A stretch of DNA of 9,702 bases from Candidatus Mesolinea sp. (GTDB lineage Bacteria; Chloroflexota; Anaerolineae; Anaerolineales; Anaerolineaceae), in contig DNSH01000034.1 of assembly GCA_003499715.1 (NCBI GenBank), positions 1-9,702 on the forward strand, written 5' to 3'. The translations under genes and the position numbers were made by a program. Below the pieces are notes generated by a model. The model saw only the letters and a list, made by a program, of their open reading frames with translations. It made no database searches and had not been told where the DNA came from. Every line of letters begins with the position of its first letter. Position 1 is the first letter of the stretch. Shown here one piece after another: positions 6,182 to 9,702 of the stretch.

Positions 6182-7525
6182 CTAAGCTTGAAGGTCGGCA
6201 TCGGCTAAGGTTAAAGCTTCATCGATGATCGCAAAGCCTTCGCGTAGCTGCTCATCGGTGATAATCAACGGTGGGATTATGAGCAATATATGGAAAGTAT
6301 TATTAATATATAGCCCATGCGCCCGTAAATAGTCCTTTACTTTTTTCATCGTTGCAGTCAGGGGCTGAGCTGCAGGGGTAAGCGGTTCTTTAGTTTGGCG
6401 ATCGCGCACCAGCTCAATTGCGCCAAAAAGTCCTATAGAGCGAACATCTCCCACACAAATGTGCTTTGCTTTCATCTCAGCAAGCAGGTTTTTCAGCGTT
6501 TCTCCACGTTTCTGCGTGTTTTCAAGTAAGCTTTCTTGTTCAATAACCTCAATATTTGCCAAAGCCGCTGCCAACGAAACCGGATGTCCGTTATAAGTCA
6601 GGCCACCGAAATACATTTTGTCATTGAAAGAATCCGCAATTTCGGATTTCATTGCGACCGCACCCAATGGGGCATAGCCTGAGGTAAGTCCTTTTGCCAT
6701 CGTAACGATATCCGGGACGATATCCCAATTTTGGAAAGCAAACCACTTGCCAGTGCGCCCAAAGCCAGCCATAACCTCATCGGTGATCAGCAGGATACGA
6801 CATCGGTCACACAGTGCTCGTAAACCCTGCAGATAGCCTTGCGGTGGCACTAAGATGCCATTCGTGCCTGTAACCGTCTCGATCAGTACTGCAGCGATGG
6901 TTTCCGGTCCTTCTCCACGGATAATGTCCTCAAGATGGTTTAGGTAAACTTGGCTAAAATGCTCTTCATCTACCGCCTGCCCATCGGCGAAGAATGGTGA
7001 GCGGTAGGGATAAGGGTCTTCAAAATGCACGACACCTGGCATCGTCAGCGGTTCCCAATGCAGGCGGCGGTAGTCGCCGCTCAGCGCCATCGAACCCATC
7101 GTAGCGCCGTGATACGAGCGGTAGCGGGTCAATATCTTGAACTTGCCGGTGTAATCCCGTGCTAATTTGACAGCGTTTTCGTTTGCCTCCGAGCCACCGA
7201 GGGTGTAAAGAAAGCGGTCCAAGCCAACGGGAAGCAGTGCAGCTAGTTTTTCTCCTAATGCAGCGCGGACTTCGGTCGCCATATGCGGTCCCGCAAAAGT
7301 AAGCTCACGAATTTGGCGGATCATCGCCTCTTGCACCTTAAGATTACCGTGCCCGATGTTGACGCACATTACCATCGAATTGAAATCTAAGTAGCGCTTT
7401 CCGGAAGGTTCCCAGAAATACACGCCATCGGCTTTTTCAACGGGAATTACATCCGGGTTGCGTTGCGCAGACCAAGTCCAAAAGTTGTGTTTCAGCGACC
7501 GCGCCAAAATATCATCTGTTTCCAT
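6182..7525 (-). CDS. Class III (fold type I) PLP-dependent aminotransferase
   Basis: A 447-residue cytoplasmic enzyme of the omega-amino acid/taurine-pyruvate transaminase group, moving an amino group to pyruvate or 2-oxoglutarate. The cofactor site is clear: GGSEAN (110-115) binds the phosphate, YHG (138-140) stacks on the ring, DEVMAGFGRTG (249-259) holds Asp249 for the pyridine nitrogen, and Lys278 in MAKGLTSGYAPLG is the Schiff-base lysine. Thr310 in GGLTYNGHP completes the phosphate site. In the C-terminal HILLIIPPLIIT block, the place often held by the carboxylate-binding Arg is Leu415. The start is ATG 7525, with AAGGAG six bases upstream; a longer frame from 7627 would add 34 unlikely residues and overlap the divergent M20 gene. 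trxB follows 26 bases downstream. The family is sure; the amine substrate cannot be read from sequence, with beta-alanine, taurine or a diamine as options. Confidence 0.87.
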   Translation of the reverse strand: METDDILARSLKHNFWTWSAQRNPDVIPVEKADGVYFWEPSGKRYLDFNSMVMCVNIGHGNLKVQEAMIRQIRELTFAGPHMATEVRAALGEKLAALLPVGLDRFLYTLGGSEANENAVKLARDYTGKFKILTRYRSYHGATMGSMALSGDYRRLHWEPLTMPGVVHFEDPYPYRSPFFADGQAVDEEHFSQVYLNHLEDIIRGEGPETIAAVLIETVTGTNGILVPPQGYLQGLRALCDRCRILLITDEVMAGFGRTGKWFAFQNWDIVPDIVTMAKGLTSGYAPLGAVAMKSEIADSFNDKMYFGGLTYNGHPVSLAAALANIEVIEQESLLENTQKRGETLKNLLAEMKAKHICVGDVRSIGLFGAIELVRDRQTKEPLTPAAQPLTATMKKVKDYLRAHGLYINNTFHILLIIPPLIITDEQLREGFAIIDEALTLADADLQA

Positions 7526-7531
7526 CTGCCG

Positions 7532-7537
7532 CTCCTT
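7532..7537 (-). promoter_or_regulatory. Shine-Dalgarno deciding the aminotransferase start
   Basis: On the minus strand AAGGAG lies exactly six bases before ATG 7525, an ideal ribosome site. It sets the start 34 codons inside the longest open frame. Confidence 0.8.
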
Positions 7538-7558
7538 TTTTGCCTTAATGTCTATGCT

Positions 7559-7588
7559 ATCACATTTCACTCCTAAATCGCATATAAT
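7559..7588 (+). promoter_or_regulatory. Promoter for the M20 peptidase gene
   Basis: A perfect TATAAT -10 box is at 7583-7588, with a weak -35 candidate ATCACA (7559-7564) 18 bases upstream. Initiation would be near 7595, giving a leader of about 23 bases containing AAGGA (7607-7611), six bases before ATG 7618. On the other strand, TG-A-TAGCAT (about 7565-7557) might serve the aminotransferase as an extended -10 element, but this is speculative. Confidence 0.5.
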
Positions 7589-7617
7589 CAGGGACAACTT
7601 TCGTATAAGGAACAAAC

Positions 7618-8994
7618 ATGCAACCAATATCGCATCCCTTGCAATTTTTTCAAGCCCATTTTGATAAATATCTCTCGAAATACCAGGATTTCCTACGCAT
7701 TCCCTCGGTTTCTACCGATCCTGACCACAAAGCGGATCTGCAGCACGCCTGTGATTTTCTGGTAGACCAATTAAAAAGCCTTGGCGCAGATTATATTGAA
7801 GTCTTCCCTACCCCAATGCACCCAATTGTGTTCGCTGAAAAACGCGCTTCTAAGCCTGATGCACCTACTTTGCTGATTTATGGGCACTATGACGTGCAGC
7901 CCGTCGCTCCTTTGGATGAATGGAAAAGTCCGCCCTTCGAACCTACCCTCGAAGGCGATTATCTCATTGCCCGAGGTGCTTCTGACATGAAAGGTCAGGT
8001 AATGGCAGTGCTCAGCGCCATCGATAGTATTGCACAGACGAACGATCAGCCACTCAATCTCAAGTTCCTCTTCGAAGGCGAAGAGGAGATCGGCTCGCCT
8101 TCCTTGGAGACATTTATTGCTTCCCACCGTGACTTGCTGGCATGCGATATGGTGCTTAACCCTGATGCCGGTATGGTCGGACCGGATTCGCCCACAATCG
8201 TCTATGGCTTACGCGGATTGGTCTACTTTGAGGTTCGCATCGACGGACCTAAAGCGGATTTACACTCCGGACTTTTTGGCGGCGTGGTTGCAAACCCAGC
8301 AATTGTGCTTTCCGAAATTATCGCCAACCTGCATGCCCCCGATGGCTCGGTTGCCATCCCTGGATTTTATAACCAGGTCTTACCTCTAACCCCAGAGGAA
8401 AAAGCCCGCATTGCTGCCAACCCAATCCGTGAATCGGATTTACTCGCCATCACGGGTGCCCCCGCCCTTTATGGCGAGGCAGGTTTTACACCCATGGAAC
8501 GCATCGGCGCGCGCCCAACCTTGGATGTTAATGGGCTTTATTCCGGCTTTATCGGAGAAGGGAGCAAAACGATTATTCCAGCATACGCCAATGCCAAGAT
8601 CTCTTGCCGGCTGGTTCCAAATCAAGATCCAGATCAAGTTTATGACGCTATCAGGACCCACATTGAAAGTCGGGTCCCGCCTACGGTGCGCCTAACGATA
8701 GTCAAACACTCTGGTGCACCAGCCTACTTAGCTGATGACGCCCCTGGGTTGCAGCACTTAGCTTCTGCGCTCTCCGAAACTTGGGGCAAACCTGTTATTT
8801 TCAAACGCGAAGGCGGCAGCATTCCCGTGGCAATAACGATGCAAAACTATTTAGGCGTTAAGTCTCTCCTCACCGGTTTTGGCTTGCCAGATGATCACAT
8901 TCATTCGCCCAATGAGCACCAACACCTCCCAACCTGGAAAAAAGGTGTTCAAGCACTTATCCGTTTTATCACCGGTTTTGAGCATGAAAGCTGA
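7618..8994 (+). CDS. M20 family metallopeptidase (dipeptidase/carboxypeptidase, ArgE/DapE/CNDP type)
   Basis: A 458-residue di-zinc amidohydrolase, probably a cytoplasmic dipeptidase or acyl-amino acid deacylase. The first zinc-ligand motif is GHYDVQP (89-95, His90), the bridging Asp is in ASDMKG (Asp123), and EGEEEIGS (153-160) carries the general base Glu156 and ligand Glu157. NPDAG gives Asp183 and HIHSPNEH gives His429. DLHSG (214-218, His216) is the lid-domain histidine that reaches the active site of the partner subunit, so a dimer is expected. Length and motif spacing are close to the CNDP/carnosine dipeptidase branch of M20, which favours dipeptides over succinyl-diaminopimelate. No signal peptide is seen. 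It starts at ATG 7618 with AAGGA six bases upstream and its own promoter. The last 11 bases overlap the yqhQ-like gene. Substrate specificity is open. Confidence 0.9.
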   Translation: MQPISHPLQFFQAHFDKYLSKYQDFLRIPSVSTDPDHKADLQHACDFLVDQLKSLGADYIEVFPTPMHPIVFAEKRASKPDAPTLLIYGHYDVQPVAPLDEWKSPPFEPTLEGDYLIARGASDMKGQVMAVLSAIDSIAQTNDQPLNLKFLFEGEEEIGSPSLETFIASHRDLLACDMVLNPDAGMVGPDSPTIVYGLRGLVYFEVRIDGPKADLHSGLFGGVVANPAIVLSEIIANLHAPDGSVAIPGFYNQVLPLTPEEKARIAANPIRESDLLAITGAPALYGEAGFTPMERIGARPTLDVNGLYSGFIGEGSKTIIPAYANAKISCRLVPNQDPDQVYDAIRTHIESRVPPTVRLTIVKHSGAPAYLADDAPGLQHLASALSETWGKPVIFKREGGSIPVAITMQNYLGVKSLLTGFGLPDDHIHSPNEHQHLPTWKKGVQALIRFITGFEHES

Positions 8995-9702
8995 GAGCGC
9001 TGAACTTCGCCTGCCGGCTTATGGCGGACAGGCAGTGATTGAAGGCGTTCTGATGCGCGGGAAGCGGGCGCTGGCTATGGCAGTGCGTGATCCCGAAGGA
9101 GAGATCGTCCTCTTTGATGAGCAGCTGCCAACCCTCTATCGATCGTGGTGGGCGCGCGCGCCATTTTTCCGTGGTATTGTCAGCCTCTGGGATTCGTTGA
9201 GTATGGGGATGGAATACCTGACGAAGTCCGCCAACGTGCAAACTGGAGAGGAAGAGAAAATCGAAGGCAAAGAGCTAGTCTTCACAATGCTGTTTTCCAT
9301 CCTCGTCGGTGTCGGTCTATTCTTCCTTTTGCCAGCTTTACTTGCTGGCTGGTTAGAGAGCGGATTGCAAACAACCGCCTGGGTCAGCAACCTGATCGAA
9401 GGCTTGCTGCGCCTCATTATCTTAGTTGTCTATATGGTATTGATTGGCAAAATGCCAGAAATCCAGCGCACCTTTATGTATCACGGCGCTGAACACAAGA
9501 CGATTAACGCTTTCGAAGCGGGAATTGATTTAGAACCTCAAGGTGTGGCACAGCAAACGCGCGTGCATCCGCGCTGCGGGACTTCTTTTATTCTCTCGAT
9601 GGTGTTTATTTCAATTTTAGTCTTTACTTTGCTTGGTCCTCAGCCCCTACTTTTGCGCCTGATCTCACGCATCCTCTTGCTGCCGGTTGTTGCCGGGCTT
9701 TC
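8984..9702 (+). CDS. yqhQ: YqhQ-like DUF1385 membrane protein (3' truncated by window edge)
   Basis: The frame opens at ATG 8984 and is still open at the window end (239 residues seen; the family is usually about 300 or more). Family hallmarks are GGQAVIEGVLMRG (14-26), FFRGIVSL (61-68), MYHGAEHKTINAFEAG (165-180) and HPRCGTSF (195-202). Hydrophobic segments lie at about 98-122, 138-154, 203-217 and 221-239, so it is a multi-pass inner-membrane protein. YqhQ of Bacillus is the namesake; I know of no assigned enzymatic activity, and the conserved His/Glu and His/Cys clusters suggest a metal or catalytic site only by inference. The start overlaps the M20 gene by 11 bases in another frame and has no clear ribosome site, pointing to translational coupling. 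The pairing gives no obvious functional hint. The adjacent long minus-strand open frames are shadows. Confidence 0.88.
   Translation, partial: MKAESAELRLPAYGGQAVIEGVLMRGKRALAMAVRDPEGEIVLFDEQLPTLYRSWWARAPFFRGIVSLWDSLSMGMEYLTKSANVQTGEEEKIEGKELVFTMLFSILVGVGLFFLLPALLAGWLESGLQTTAWVSNLIEGLLRLIILVVYMVLIGKMPEIQRTFMYHGAEHKTINAFEAGIDLEPQGVAQQTRVHPRCGTSFILSMVFISILVFTLLGPQPLLLRLISRILLLPVVAGL

Noticed and set aside
7526..7627. N-terminal extension of the aminotransferase to a start at 7627
   Set aside because: It adds 34 residues without family similarity, overlaps the start of the divergent M20 gene and its promoter, and ignores the ideal AAGGAG before ATG 7525.
9136..9492. Open frames on both strands (9136-9417 minus, 9145-9492 plus) near the right edge
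   Set aside because: They are out of frame with the DUF1385 protein, which has all family motifs in the 8984 frame and continues to the window end.

Overview
The window reads as ordinary, densely packed bacterial chromosome, most likely from a Chloroflexota member of the Anaerolineae type. That assignment is an inference. It rests on the mix of an ADP-forming acyl-CoA synthetase, a membrane-anchored LysM protein with Thr/Pro-rich linkers, a Tat-exported L,D-transpeptidase with SH3-like repeats, and a YqhQ/DUF1385 membrane protein. I see no mobile elements, CRISPR arrays, tRNAs or rRNAs.

Layout. Positions 1-867 hold the 3' end of an ADP-forming acyl-CoA synthetase, closed by a strong intrinsic terminator (886-928). 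A two-gene rightward unit follows: a NagD-type HAD phosphatase (962-1741) and a Tat/YkuD L,D-transpeptidase (1754-2797). hemW runs leftward (3973-2798) and abuts the transpeptidase stop codon with no gap. A short divergent promoter region (3974-4060) separates hemW from a rightward zinc ribbon-TM-LysM protein (4061-5209). That gene converges, 13 bases apart, on a leftward pair: a class III aminotransferase (7525-6182) followed by thioredoxin reductase trxB (6155-5223). A second divergent region (7526-7617) drives a rightward M20 metallopeptidase (7618-8994). Its end overlaps the start of a yqhQ-like DUF1385 gene (8984 onward), which runs off the window.

How the genes fit together. They do not form one pathway. 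Two products act on or bind the cell wall (the L,D-transpeptidase and the LysM protein) and flank hemW, whose product is a heme chaperone. The rest are central or salvage metabolism: acyl-CoA to acid with ATP gain, nucleotide or sugar-phosphate dephosphorylation, amino-group transfer, thiol redox and peptide hydrolysis. I found no convincing undescribed system. The points most worth checking are a palindrome over the hemW promoter, a HemW lacking a usually conserved His, a substituted arginine in the aminotransferase, and a possible competing hairpin at the first terminator.
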